Assembly: GCA_913775975.1 (NCBI GenBank) | Contig: CAJYLQ010000032.1 | Span: forward strand, 1 to 39,125 | DNA: 39,125 bases | Source of the DNA: an uncultured Sphingomonas sp. | GTDB taxonomy: Bacteria; Pseudomonadota; Alphaproteobacteria; Sphingomonadales; Sphingomonadaceae | Direction: 5' to 3' | Shown here: positions 1 through 11,184 of the stretch, piece by piece | How the letters are laid out: the number at the start of each line of letters is the position of its first letter | Position numbering within the stretch: the first letter of the stretch is position 1 | Notes under the pieces: model-generated | Databases searched by the model: none | Seen by the model: the letters and a program-made list of their open reading frames with translations, nothing else | Told to the model about the DNA's origin: nothing | Made by a program: the position numbers and the translations under genes

Positions 1-822
1 GCCGCGCTCCTCGCCAAGATCGAGAAGCCGCAGGCGATCGACCGGCTGGAGGAGATCGTCGAGCAGTGCGACGGCGTGATGGTCGCGCGCGGCGACCTGG
101 GCGTCGAACTGCCGCCCCAGGCCGTCCCGCCGCTCCAGAAGCGCATCGTCGAGGTGTCGCGCCGCATGGGCCGCCCGGTGGTGGTCGCGACGCAGATGCT
201 CGAGTCGATGATCCAGAGCCCCTCGCCCACTCGGGCCGAGGTGTCGGACGTGGCGACCGCTATTTATGACGGCGCCGACGCGATCATGCTGTCGGCCGAA
301 TCGGCGGCGGGTGCCTGGCCGGTCGAGTCGGTGGCGATGATGAACGCGATCGGCGTGTCGGTGGAAAACGACCCCGGCCACGGCGACCGCGTCCACTTCA
401 CCGCGATGACCCCCGATCCGACCACCGCCGACGCGCTGGCCGAGGCGGCAGCCCGGATCACCGACACCGTGTCGGCCAAGGCGATCATCTGCTTCACCAC
501 CAGCGGCTCGACCGCGCGCCGCATCGCGCGCGAGCGTCCCTCGGTGCCGCTGCTGGTCCTGACGCCGCAGCTGGAGACGGCCCGTCGCCTGGGCCTGCTT
601 TGGGGCGCCCACGCGGTCCACACGCGCGACGTGGAGTCCTTCGAGGAAATGGTCGCCAAGTCCAAGCGCATGGCGCTGCGCCACGGCATCGCCGAGGCCG
701 GCAACCAGGTCGTGCTTATGGCGGGCGTCCCCTTCCGCACGCCGGGGTCGACCAACGTGCTGCACGTCACCCGCATCATGGGCGACGAACTGGCCAATTA
801 CGGCGACCGCAGCGAGGCGTAA
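1..822 (+). CDS. pyk: Pyruvate kinase, 3' part (5' end outside window)
   Basis: Catalyses phosphoenolpyruvate + ADP to pyruvate + ATP, the last step of glycolysis, in the cytoplasm. The frame is open from base 1, so only the last 273 residues are seen; family members have about 470-480, so roughly 200 are missing. Visible residues 6-10 read KIEKP, which holds the conserved catalytic lysine, followed by MVARGDLG (27-34) and the ATQMLESM and TRAEV motifs of the active-site barrel. The last 120 residues form the C-terminal alpha/beta domain, with FTTSGSTAR and ending in a conserved-looking [11 protein letters not shown] region. The gene ends at TAA 820-822 and is followed at once by a strong hairpin terminator, so it is probably the last gene of its transcript. 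Identification is certain; the isozyme class cannot be told. Confidence 0.97.
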   Translation, partial: AALLAKIEKPQAIDRLEEIVEQCDGVMVARGDLGVELPPQAVPPLQKRIVEVSRRMGRPVVVATQMLESMIQSPSPTRAEVSDVATAIYDGADAIMLSAESAAGAWPVESVAMMNAIGVSVENDPGHGDRVHFTAMTPDPTTADALAEAAARITDTVSAKAIICFTTSGSTARRIARERPSVPLLVLTPQLETARRLGLLWGAHAVHTRDVESFEEMVAKSKRMALRHGIAEAGNQVVLMAGVPFRTPGSTNVLHVTRIMGDELANYGDRSEA

Positions 823-840
823 GCACCGGTCCGATACGAG

Positions 841-877
841 AAGGGCGGCGGCGCGAAAGCGTTGGCCGCCCTTTTTT
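841..877 (+). terminator. Rho-independent terminator of pyk
   Basis: A perfect 9-bp stem (AAGGGCGGC at 841-849 with GCCGCCCTT at 865-873) closes a 15-nt loop that can pair further within itself (GCGC..GCGT). The descending arm runs directly into a T run ending at 877. It starts 19 bases after the pyk stop codon. Confidence 0.88.
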
Positions 878-922
878 GTACCCGGCACCGGGTCGATCGG
901 CGGTAGATGCCGTGAATATTCC

Positions 923-1456
923 ATGGGCATGATCATGATCCCTACTCTCGATACCCGTCCCGACCTCGCTACTCCGCGCCTTTCGCTGCGACGTCCCGCC
1001 GAGCGTGATATCGAGGCGATCGTGTCCATCGTCGGGCATTGGGAGGTCGCGTGTCGTCTAGCCCGCGTGCCGCATCCCTATGGCCCAGAAGACGCCCGCT
1101 TCTTTCTGGAACGGATCGTGCCTGCCGAATGGGTATGGGCGATCACGCTGGGGGACGAGGACCGGCTGATCGGCGCGGTCGGGCTCACGCCGGAGCAGGA
1201 GACGGCGGAGCTGGGCTATTGGCTGACCCCGGCGCATTGGAGCCGGGGTATCGCAACCGAAGCGGCGCGGGCCGTCGTCGATTTCGGGTTGGAGCGTCTT
1301 GGCCTTCCCGGGCTGACCTCGGGCTATTTCGAGGACAATCCGGCCTCGGGCCGGGTGCTCGCCAAGCTCGGCTTTGTCGCGACCGGCCGCGTCATGCGCC
1401 CCTGCATGGCTATTGGCCGCGACGTGCCATCGGTGCGGATGGTGCTGAAGCCCTGA
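923..1456 (+). CDS. GNAT family N-acetyltransferase (RimJ/RimL-like)
   Basis: A 177-residue protein of the RimJ/RimL type. It begins with the usual strand and helix pattern (LATPRLSLRRPAERD, about residues 15-29), has a central strand ending in IGAVGL, and carries the acetyl-CoA pyrophosphate-binding loop SRGIATEA (motif A), followed by the ENPAS-like segment DNPASGRVLAKLGF typical of this subfamily. It should transfer an acetyl group from acetyl-CoA to an amine, either a protein N-terminus or a small molecule; the substrate cannot be read from sequence. No clear Shine-Dalgarno sequence precedes the ATG at 923, and the in-frame ATGs at 929 and 935 are alternatives. The stop codon is followed without a gap by an inverted repeat. 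Confidence 0.9.
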   Translation: MGMIMIPTLDTRPDLATPRLSLRRPAERDIEAIVSIVGHWEVACRLARVPHPYGPEDARFFLERIVPAEWVWAITLGDEDRLIGAVGLTPEQETAELGYWLTPAHWSRGIATEAARAVVDFGLERLGLPGLTSGYFEDNPASGRVLAKLGFVATGRVMRPCMAIGRDVPSVRMVLKP

Positions 1457-1581
1457 TCCTCCCCGGCACGGGGAGGTGGCAGGGTGCAGCCCTGACGGGG
1501 GGCTTTCCCGCAAGATCGTCTTTGCGGCCCGCCCCCTCCACCACCGCTTCGCGGCGGTCCCCCTCCCCGTGCCGGGGAGGA
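1457..1581. repeat. Inverted-repeat pair, family B (TCCTCCCCGGCACGGGGAGG arms)
   Basis: Two perfect 20-bp inverted arms lie at 1457-1476 and 1562-1581, each of which is itself a near palindrome able to form a hairpin. The interior holds further short palindromes (CCGCTTCGCGG). The left arm starts directly after the stop codon of the acetyltransferase gene. A similar but not identical element lies at 14219-14316 between zapE and sdhB. The layout is that of a dispersed palindromic unit in an intergenic space; it may also serve as a transcription terminator. Confidence 0.75.
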
Positions 1582-1595
1582 TTTTTGCCGATAAC

Positions 1596-1626
1596 AAAAA
1601 GGGCGGGCATCTCGCGATGCCCGCCC
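1596..1626 (-). terminator. Rho-independent terminator of the mdh-lpdA gene cluster
   Basis: On the minus strand, a perfect 11-bp GC-rich stem (1616-1626 with 1601-1611) encloses the 4-nt loop GCGA and is followed by five T residues (complement of 1596-1600). It lies 25 bases beyond the lpdA stop codon and would end transcripts of the TCA gene cluster. Confidence 0.88.
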
Positions 1627-1651
1627 CCTTCGTTGATTTGGTAAAGCCCGA

Positions 1652-3055
<1,404 letters not shown>

Positions 3056-3064
3056 CTGTCTCCG

Positions 3065-3135
3065 CCGTCATACCGGCGAAGGCCGGTATCCAGTCCGACC
3101 GCCGAACTGGACCCCGGCTTTCGCCGGGGTGACGG
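3065..3135. repeat. Inverted-repeat pair, family A, without a gene inside
   Basis: Left unit 3065-3094 (CCGTCATACCGGCGAAGG and onwards) and right unit 3104-3135 (ending CGCCGGGGTGACGG) face each other across only about 10 bases. Each unit can fold as a hairpin, and the two together form a longer one. They lie between odhB and lpdA. The outer ends match those of the GIY-YIG cassette at 8479-8856 and of the pair at 7484-7565. In the left unit the inner palindrome reads TACCGGC..GCCGGTA instead of ACCCCGGC..GCCGGGGT, a paired change that keeps the stem. Confidence 0.85.
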
Positions 3136-3157
3136 TCACTGGGGTATATAGGGTGTC

Positions 3158-4390
<1,233 letters not shown>

Positions 4391-4490
4391 TCCCTGTTTC
4401 CTCCACCCCAACCGGGGTTCATCGTGATGCCGGTCGACCGGCGCGTCACATCATATGGTCATCACCCGGCGGTGCCGGGCATCGCAAAGC

Positions 4491-7451
4491 TCAGCTTGCC
4501 GCCTTGCCGCCCGTCTTGTCGCTCTCGCGGCTGCGACGGATCTCGTTGCGGACATTGTGTCCGAGTGCGTCGGCGACCAGCGCCCCCTGCTCGGTCTGGT
4601 GCCGCTTCATCAGGCCCGTGGCGGGCGAGGCGGCGGCGGCGCGGCCGGCGTAGCGGGCGCGGCGGACCGGCGACCCGGCGGCGGCCAGCGCCTCCTCGAT
4701 CAGCGGCTCGGTGAAGAACCAGTACCCCTGGTTCTTCGGCTCTTCCTGCGCCCAGATCACCTCTTCGAGGTTCGGCATCCGCGCCACCCGCTCCGCCAGC
4801 GGCTCGCCGGGGAAGGGATAGAGCTGCTCGATGCGGACGATCTGCGTATCCGTGTCGCCCGCCGCGTCGCGCGCCTCGATCAGGTCGTAGGCGACCTTGC
4901 CGGTGCACAGGACCAGCCGCTTCGTCGCCGCGTCGGCCGCACCGTTGGTGTCGGACAGGATGCGCTGGAAGTGGCTCTCGCCCTGGAAGTCGGCCGCCGT
5001 CGACACCGCCAGCTTGTGGCGCAGCAGCGACTTGGGCGTGAAGACGATCAGCGGCTTGCGGAAGCTGCGGTGCATCTGCCGGCGCAGCAGGTGGAAGTAG
5101 TTGGCCGGCGTCGTGCAGTTGGCGACCTGCATGTTGTCGCCCGCGCAAAGCTGCAGGAAGCGTTCCGGGCGGGCGGACGAATGCTCCGGCCCCTGCCCCT
5201 CATAGCCGTGCGGCAGCAGCATCACGAGGCCGTTGGCGCGCAGCCACTTGGCCTCGCCGCTGGCGATGAACTGGTCGATCATGATCTGCGCGCCGTTGAC
5301 GAAGTCGCCGAACTGCGCCTCCCACAGCACCAGCGTCTTCGGATCGGCGAGCGCGTAGCCATATTCGAAGCCCAGCACGCCATATTCGGACAGCGGCGAG
5401 TCCAGCACCTCGAACCGGCCATGCTCCACCGTCGAAAGCGGCACGAACTTGTGCTCGTCGGTCTGGTCGACCCACACGGCGTGCCGCTGCGAGAAGGTGC
5501 CGCGTCCCGAATCCTGGCCCGACAGGCGGACGCCATAGCCCTCCGACATCAACGAGCCGAAGGCGAGCGCCTCGCCCGTCGCCCAGTCGAAATTCTCGCC
5601 CGTGCCGAACATCTGGCGCTTGGCGTCGAGGACGCGGGCCAGCGTCTTGTGGATCTGGATCGAGTCGGGAACCGTGGTCAGCGTCCGGCCCAGGCTGTCG
5701 AACAGCTTCGGCGTGATCCCCGTCTCCGCGCTGCGGCGGTCGGTGACGCGATCGGTCGGCGCGGACAGGCCGGTCCAGCGGCCGGCGAACCAGTCCGCCT
5801 TGTTCGGCTTGTAGCTCGCGCCCGCCTCGAACTCGCCTTCCAGCCGCGTGACGTACTGGTTGACGTTGGCATCGACCCAGGCCTGATCGACCACGCCCTC
5901 GGCGACCAGCCGCTTGGCATAGATCGCGCTGACCGGCGGGTGATCCTTGATGACCTTGTACATCAGCGGCTGCGTGAAGCCCGGCTCGTCGCCCTCGTTA
6001 TGGCCGAAGCGGCGATAGCACCACATGTCGATCACGATGTCGCGGTGGAACTTCTGCCGGAACTCCATCGCCATCTTGGTGGCGAAGGTCACCGCCTCGG
6101 GATCGTCGCCGTTGACGTGGAAGACCGGCGCCTGCACGCCCTTCGCGACGTCCGACGGATAGGGCGAGGAGCGCGCGAACTGCGGGCTCGTGGTGAAGCC
6201 CACCTGGTTGTTGATGATGAAGTGGACGCAGCCGCCCGTATTGTACCCACGGATGCCGGAGAAGCCGAGGCACTCCCAAACGATGCCCTGCCCCGCGAAC
6301 GCCGCGTCGCCGTGGATCAGTACGGGGACGGAGGCAGCGTGATCCTCCAGATCGCCCGCGATCGTCTGGATCGCGCGCGTCTTGCCCAGCACGACCGGGT
6401 CCGCCGCCTCGAGGTGCGAGGGGTTGGCGACGAGCGACATGTGCACCTTGTGCCCGTCGAACTCGCGGTCGTGGCTGGTGCCGAGATGGTACTTCACGTC
6501 CCCCGAACCGCCGATGTCATCGGGGTTGGCCGAACCGCCGGCGAATTCGTGGAAGATGATGCGCAGCGGCTTGGCCATCACGTTGGCCAGCACGTTCAGG
6601 CGGCCGCGATGCGCCATGCCGAACACGATCTCGCGCACGCCCTGCTGGCCGCCATATTTGATGACCGATTCCAGCGCCGGGATCATCGATTCGCCGCCGT
6701 CCAGGCCGAAGCGCTTGGTGCCGACATATTTGCGGCCCAGGAACTTCTCCCACTGCTCGGCCTCGATGACCTTGTTCAGGATCGCCTTCTTGCCGTCGGT
6801 GGTGAATTCGATCGCCTTGTCCTGGCCCTCCATCCGCTCCTGCAGGAAGCGGCGCTCCTCGACATCGACGATGTGCATGTATTCAAGGCCGACATTGCCG
6901 CAATAGTTGCGGCGCAGCGTGTCGACCAGCTGGCGGATCGTCGCCCATTCGAAGCCCATCGTGCCGCCGAGATAGACGGGACGGTCGAGATCGGCGTCGG
7001 TGAAGCCGTGATATTCGGTCTTCAGATCCTCCGGCATCTCGCGCTTGGCGAGGCCGAGGGGGTCGAGATTGGCGGCGAAATGGCCGCGCACGCGATAGGT
7101 GCGGATCAGCAGCTGCGCGCGGATCGCGTCGCCGGCGGCCTTGACGATATCGTCCTTGGACGGCGCGGGCGCGGCGGCGGCCGCGGCAGGCTTGCCACCC
7201 TTGGCGGGCTTCGGCGCGGGCTCCATCTGCGTCGGGTCGAGCCCGGCGGTCAGGTCGTCCGTGCTGGTCAGCGGCCAGCGGCTGCTCTGCCAGCTGGGCT
7301 GCGACGGGCCGTTCTCCAGCCCTTCGAAGAAGCCGCGCCACCCGGCCTCCACGCTGTCAGGCGCGCTCTGATACTTGGCGTAGAGCGCCTCGATGAACGC
7401 CGGGCTGACGCCCGACGCGATGTCGCTGAAATCCTGACCTTCGTAGCCCAT
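4491..7451 (-). CDS. odhA: 2-oxoglutarate dehydrogenase E1 component
   Basis: Thiamine-diphosphate enzyme that decarboxylates 2-oxoglutarate and succinylates the lipoyl arm of E2. The protein of about 986 residues begins with the short E1o N-terminal segment (FIEALYAKYQSAPDSVEAGWRGFF) thought to bind the complex. The ThDP-binding part contains GMAHRGRLNVLANV, HLGTSHDRE, the GDAAFAGQG..NNQVGFTT stretch and YRRFGHNEGDEP. The C-terminal transketolase-like half contains SGQDSGRGTFSQRHAV, LPHGYEGQGPEHSSAR and the final QEEPKNQGYW. ATGs stand at 7460 and 7451; GGAG abuts the first but is nine bases from the second, so 7451 is preferred, giving three residues fewer. The opposite strand is open for more than 3 kb, but that reading has no domain features. 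It follows sucD after a repeat-filled spacer. Confidence 0.97.
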   Translation of the reverse strand: MGYEGQDFSDIASGVSPAFIEALYAKYQSAPDSVEAGWRGFFEGLENGPSQPSWQSSRWPLTSTDDLTAGLDPTQMEPAPKPAKGGKPAAAAAAPAPSKDDIVKAAGDAIRAQLLIRTYRVRGHFAANLDPLGLAKREMPEDLKTEYHGFTDADLDRPVYLGGTMGFEWATIRQLVDTLRRNYCGNVGLEYMHIVDVEERRFLQERMEGQDKAIEFTTDGKKAILNKVIEAEQWEKFLGRKYVGTKRFGLDGGESMIPALESVIKYGGQQGVREIVFGMAHRGRLNVLANVMAKPLRIIFHEFAGGSANPDDIGGSGDVKYHLGTSHDREFDGHKVHMSLVANPSHLEAADPVVLGKTRAIQTIAGDLEDHAASVPVLIHGDAAFAGQGIVWECLGFSGIRGYNTGGCVHFIINNQVGFTTSPQFARSSPYPSDVAKGVQAPVFHVNGDDPEAVTFATKMAMEFRQKFHRDIVIDMWCYRRFGHNEGDEPGFTQPLMYKVIKDHPPVSAIYAKRLVAEGVVDQAWVDANVNQYVTRLEGEFEAGASYKPNKADWFAGRWTGLSAPTDRVTDRRSAETGITPKLFDSLGRTLTTVPDSIQIHKTLARVLDAKRQMFGTGENFDWATGEALAFGSLMSEGYGVRLSGQDSGRGTFSQRHAVWVDQTDEHKFVPLSTVEHGRFEVLDSPLSEYGVLGFEYGYALADPKTLVLWEAQFGDFVNGAQIMIDQFIASGEAKWLRANGLVMLLPHGYEGQGPEHSSARPERFLQLCAGDNMQVANCTTPANYFHLLRRQMHRSFRKPLIVFTPKSLLRHKLAVSTAADFQGESHFQRILSDTNGAADAATKRLVLCTGKVAYDLIEARDAAGDTDTQIVRIEQLYPFPGEPLAERVARMPNLEEVIWAQEEPKNQGYWFFTEPLIEEALAAAGSPVRRARYAGRAAAASPATGLMKRHQTEQGALVADALGHNVRNEIRRSRESDKTGGKAAS

Positions 7452-7483
7452 GTCACGCATCTCCGGGCCGCCTTACTTCCTGT

Positions 7484-7565
7484 CGTCACCCCGGCGGATG
7501 CCGGGGTCCAGAGCCACGAGCGGCCCGCCTGCCGCTCTGGACCCCGGCATCCGCCGGGGTGACGG
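7484..7565. repeat. Inverted-repeat pair, family A, without a gene inside
   Basis: Two inverted arms of about 31 bp (7484-7514 and 7534-7565) are separated by about 19 bases, between sucD and odhA. Each arm folds as a hairpin (ACCCCGGCGGATGCCGGGGT), and the two arms can pair with one another. Outer ends are CGTCACC and GGTGACGG, as in the GIY-YIG cassette. The repeat fills most of the 120-base spacer inside an otherwise collinear gene set and may cause mRNA processing or partial termination between sucD and odhA. Confidence 0.88.
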
Positions 7566-7573
7566 ACGCAACT

Positions 7574-8458
7574 TTACTTGCCGAGCACCTGGAGCAGGGT
7601 CGAACCCAGCTCCGACGGCGAGGCCGCCACCTTGATCCCGGCCGCTTCCATCGCGGCGATCTTGCTCTCCGCATCGCCCTTGCCGCCCGACACGATCGCG
7701 CCGGCATGGCCCATGCGACGGCCCGGAGGCGCGGTGCGGCCCGCGATGAAGCCGGCCATCGGCTTCTTGCGGCCACGCTTGGCCTCGTCGATCAGGAACT
7801 GCGCGGCCTGCTCCTCGGCGTCGCCGCCGATCTCGCCGATCATGATGATCGATTCGGTCGCGTCGTCGGCCAGGAACAGCTCCAGCACGTCGATGAAGTT
7901 GGTGCCGTTGACGGGATCGCCGCCGATGCCGACCGCGGTCGTCTGGCCCAGCCCTGCGTTCGAGGTCTGGAACACCGCCTCATAGGTCAGCGTGCCGGAG
8001 CGCGAGACGACGCCCACCGAACCCTGCTTGAAGATCGAACCCGGCATGATGCCGATCTTGCACTGGCCCGGCGTCAGCACGCCCGGGCAGTTCGGGCCGA
8101 TCAGCCGCGACTTCGAACCCGACAGCGAGCGCTTCACGCGGACCATGTCGAGCACCGGAATGCCCTCCGTGATGCAGACGATCAGCGGGATCTCCGCGTC
8201 GATCGCCTCCAGAATCGAATCCGCCGCGAAGGGGGGCGGCACGTAGATCACGCTCGCATCGGCGCCGGTCTTCGCCTTCGCCTCCGCCACGGTGTCGAAC
8301 ACCGGCAGGTCGAGGTGCGTGGTGCCGCCCTTGCCCGGCGTGACGCCGCCGACCATCTGCGTGCCGTATTCCAGCGCCGCCTTGGTATGGAAGCTGCCGG
8401 TCTCGCCGGTCATGCCCTGGGTGATGACCTTGGTGTTCCGGTCGACGAGGATGCTCAT
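7574..8458 (-). CDS. sucD: Succinyl-CoA synthetase (ligase), alpha subunit
   Basis: With the beta subunit it converts succinyl-CoA, phosphate and nucleoside diphosphate to succinate, CoA and triphosphate. The protein of 294 residues starts [18 protein letters not shown], has the CoA-binding Rossmann segment and TPGKGG loop, the [21 protein letters not shown] motif, and [10 protein letters not shown]. The phosphohistidine lies in the family motif [22 protein letters not shown] (His following RRMG). The ATG at 8456-8458 is chosen over an upstream in-frame one at 8485 because it gives the family N-terminus and has AGAAGG upstream. The partner gene sucC, often directly upstream in other Alphaproteobacteria, is absent here; a GIY-YIG cassette and then mdh occupy that side. 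Confidence 0.97.
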   Translation of the reverse strand: MSILVDRNTKVITQGMTGETGSFHTKAALEYGTQMVGGVTPGKGGTTHLDLPVFDTVAEAKAKTGADASVIYVPPPFAADSILEAIDAEIPLIVCITEGIPVLDMVRVKRSLSGSKSRLIGPNCPGVLTPGQCKIGIMPGSIFKQGSVGVVSRSGTLTYEAVFQTSNAGLGQTTAVGIGGDPVNGTNFIDVLELFLADDATESIIMIGEIGGDAEEQAAQFLIDEAKRGRKKPMAGFIAGRTAPPGRRMGHAGAIVSGGKGDAESKIAAMEAAGIKVAASPSELGSTLLQVLGK

Positions 8459-8478
8459 CGGATGCCTGTGCCTTCTAG

Positions 8479-8856
8479 CCGTCACCCCGGCGAAGGCCGG
8501 GGTCCAGTTGCTACATCAGCGTCGGGAAGAGGTCGCGCCAGTCGGGGTTCGACACCTCGATCTGGCGCAGCTTCCAGGCCCGCCGCCACTCCTTCATCTG
8601 CTTCTCGCGTCGGATCGCATCGTCGATGCGGTCATGGACCTCGAACCAGACCAATACCTTGCACCCGTATCGCTTGGTGAAACCCTCCGCGATGCCCTCG
8701 CGATGTTCCCACGCCCGCTTCAACAGGTCGCTGGTTACGCCGATGTAGAGCGTGCCGTTGCGCGCGCTCGCCATGATGTAGACGTAACCGGCTTTCTCCA
8801 TCGATCCACCCCGTCGCTACCGTCGAACTGGACCCCGGCCTGCGCCGGGGTGACGG
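8479..8856. mobile_element. Putative palindrome-flanked GIY-YIG cassette
   Basis: A 378-bp unit bounded by inverted arms at 8479-8510 (CCGTCACCCCGGCGAAGG..) and 8825-8856 (..CGCCGGGGTGACGG). The two arms match at 30 of 32 positions when one is reversed. Each arm is itself a hairpin. Inside is a single gene for a small GIY-YIG protein whose stop codon touches the left arm. The unit sits in the spacer between mdh and sucD. The same arm sequence occurs as close pairs lacking a gene at 3065-3135 and 7484-7565. The layout suggests a small transposable or REP-like element with its own nuclease; no target-site duplication is clear, and movement has not been shown. Confidence 0.55.
8511..8801 (-). 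CDS. Small GIY-YIG nuclease-family protein
   Basis: A 96-residue single-domain protein of the UPF0213/YhbQ type. The GIY half reads GYVYIMAS (residues 5-12), the YIG half [10 protein letters not shown] (17-26), and the catalytic arginine and glutamate of the superfamily are present as Arg29 (LLKRAWEH) and Glu66 (RREKQMKEW). The core nuclease residues are therefore intact, with no extra DNA-binding domain beyond a basic C-terminal stretch ([11 protein letters not shown]). The superfamily cuts DNA with a single metal ion; small members have few known roles. The gene fills the space between two inverted palindromic arms, its TAG directly abutting the left one, so it may act on those arms. It may be co-transcribed with the TCA genes because the strand is the same. 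A GGTGG about five bases before the ATG is a weak ribosome site. Confidence 0.9.
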   Translation of the reverse strand: MEKAGYVYIMASARNGTLYIGVTSDLLKRAWEHREGIAEGFTKRYGCKVLVWFEVHDRIDDAIRREKQMKEWRRAWKLRQIEVSNPDWRDLFPTLM

Positions 8857-8878
8857 TATCGGGGACGTTTCGGCATAC

Positions 8879-9889
<1,011 letters not shown>

Positions 9890-9918
9890 CTACGCCCATC
9901 GGGGGCCGGGGGCAACCG

Positions 9919-11184
9919 CTAAAGCGCAGGGGTAAAGGAATTGTTTTGATAATGGTTCGCAGGATCAACACGACCTGCGCGCACCGCCCTTCGCGTCAGC
10001 CATGCGTTCACCGCATAGCCGCCGAACAGCGCGATAAAGGGCATCATGCCCATGTGATAGCGGTCCATCCCCACCACGAGCACCGCCACCGCCGCGAACA
10101 TGCCGGCGCTGAGGAACAGCGGATCGAGCAGCCGCCACAGGTCGTCGCGCAGGAACAGGATCACCCCCGCGAGCCCCGCCGCGAACACCAGATACCAGTA
10201 TAGCGCCGACACCGCCTTCAGCGGCCCCTGCACGGCCCGGGGCAGGGAATCGGCGTTCCACACCACGCCGATCGATTCCCGGTCGAAGCTCAACTGCACG
10301 CGCTTCAGGCACAATTTCAAGTAGGTGAGCGGGTGGTCGACGATGAACCGCTTGGCCTCCTCCTTGAAATAGGCGTCGCGCTGCACCTCGTTGCGGGGGC
10401 CGCGCTCGGGGAGGCCCATATAGCCGCCGTTGGTGGCGGGATTGTTACCCATCCACAGATTGGCGCCGAAATTGGCGGAGACGGGCACGGGCGCGCCGAA
10501 CAGCGCGCGGTTCCGCTCCGCCCAGGGCGCGATCAGCAGCGCCGCGACGACCAGCGCCAGCGCGACCTGCCAGACCGCCCGCATCGGGCGTCGCCATGCG
10601 CCGTCCAGCAGCGGCAGCAGCACGATCAGTGGCAGCACCGTCGGCCGCATGAACGCCGCCGCGACCAGCAGCGCGGTGGAGAGCAGGATGCGCGCCCAGC
10701 GCGGCAGCCACGGCTCGTCGCGCGCGGCGAAGGCGGCGGCCATCAGCGCGGTGGAGGGCAGTTCGCCATTGGGAAAGGAGGTATATTCGATCCAGAGCGG
10801 CCAGATCGCCGCCAGCAGCGCCGCGATCGCCCCGACGCGCGCGTCGAACCGCAGGCAGCCGATCCGCCAGATCGCCGCGACCAGCCCCACGCCCAGCACG
10901 ACGTTGACCGCGCTGACCACCCAGCCATGCACGCCCAGCAGCATGTAGAAGGCGGCATAGAGCGCTGCCGGCCCGACCGGCCAGTAGACGGTCGGCTGGT
11001 CGCCCGGGAAGCGATAGCCATGGCCCGCCGCGATCTCCCGCGCGAAGGCGTCATAGGCGGCGCCGTCCGCGATCGGATGCACCGGCACCAGCAGCGCCCA
11101 CAGCACGCGCAGCGCCGTCGCGAGCGCCAGGATCGTCCAGATCCGCCCCGGCTTGCCCAGCCAGATCCCGAACCGCGTCACCAT
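9919..11184 (-). CDS. GT-C type membrane glycosyltransferase (GT39/ArnT-like)
   Basis: A 421-residue integral membrane protein with about ten hydrophobic segments. The first hydrophobic helix is followed by a loop with PIADGAAYDAFAREIAAGHGYRFPGDQPTVYWPVGPA, the acidic, aromatic first extracytoplasmic loop typical of GT-C enzymes that use polyprenyl-phosphate sugars (the Asp of ADGAAYD is the likely catalytic or metal residue). A later periplasmic loop (NPATNGGYMGLPERG) is also typical. It should transfer a sugar from a lipid carrier to an acceptor on the periplasmic side. The start ATG overlaps the end of the upstream HAD-UbiA gene by seven bases (ATGGTGA), which argues for translational coupling and a shared pathway. 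Sugar and acceptor are unknown. Confidence 0.82.
   Translation of the reverse strand: MVTRFGIWLGKPGRIWTILALATALRVLWALLVPVHPIADGAAYDAFAREIAAGHGYRFPGDQPTVYWPVGPAALYAAFYMLLGVHGWVVSAVNVVLGVGLVAAIWRIGCLRFDARVGAIAALLAAIWPLWIEYTSFPNGELPSTALMAAAFAARDEPWLPRWARILLSTALLVAAAFMRPTVLPLIVLLPLLDGAWRRPMRAVWQVALALVVAALLIAPWAERNRALFGAPVPVSANFGANLWMGNNPATNGGYMGLPERGPRNEVQRDAYFKEEAKRFIVDHPLTYLKLCLKRVQLSFDRESIGVVWNADSLPRAVQGPLKAVSALYWYLVFAAGLAGVILFLRDDLWRLLDPLFLSAGMFAAVAVLVVGMDRYHMGMMPFIALFGGYAVNAWLTRRAVRAGRVDPANHYQNNSFTPAL

Noticed and set aside
4455..7562. Open frame of over 1000 codons on the plus strand, opposite odhA
   Set aside because: It lacks any domain pattern and is rich in Arg/Ala/Gly/His; it mirrors the odhA codon structure. 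Long antisense frames are expected in GC-rich coding DNA.
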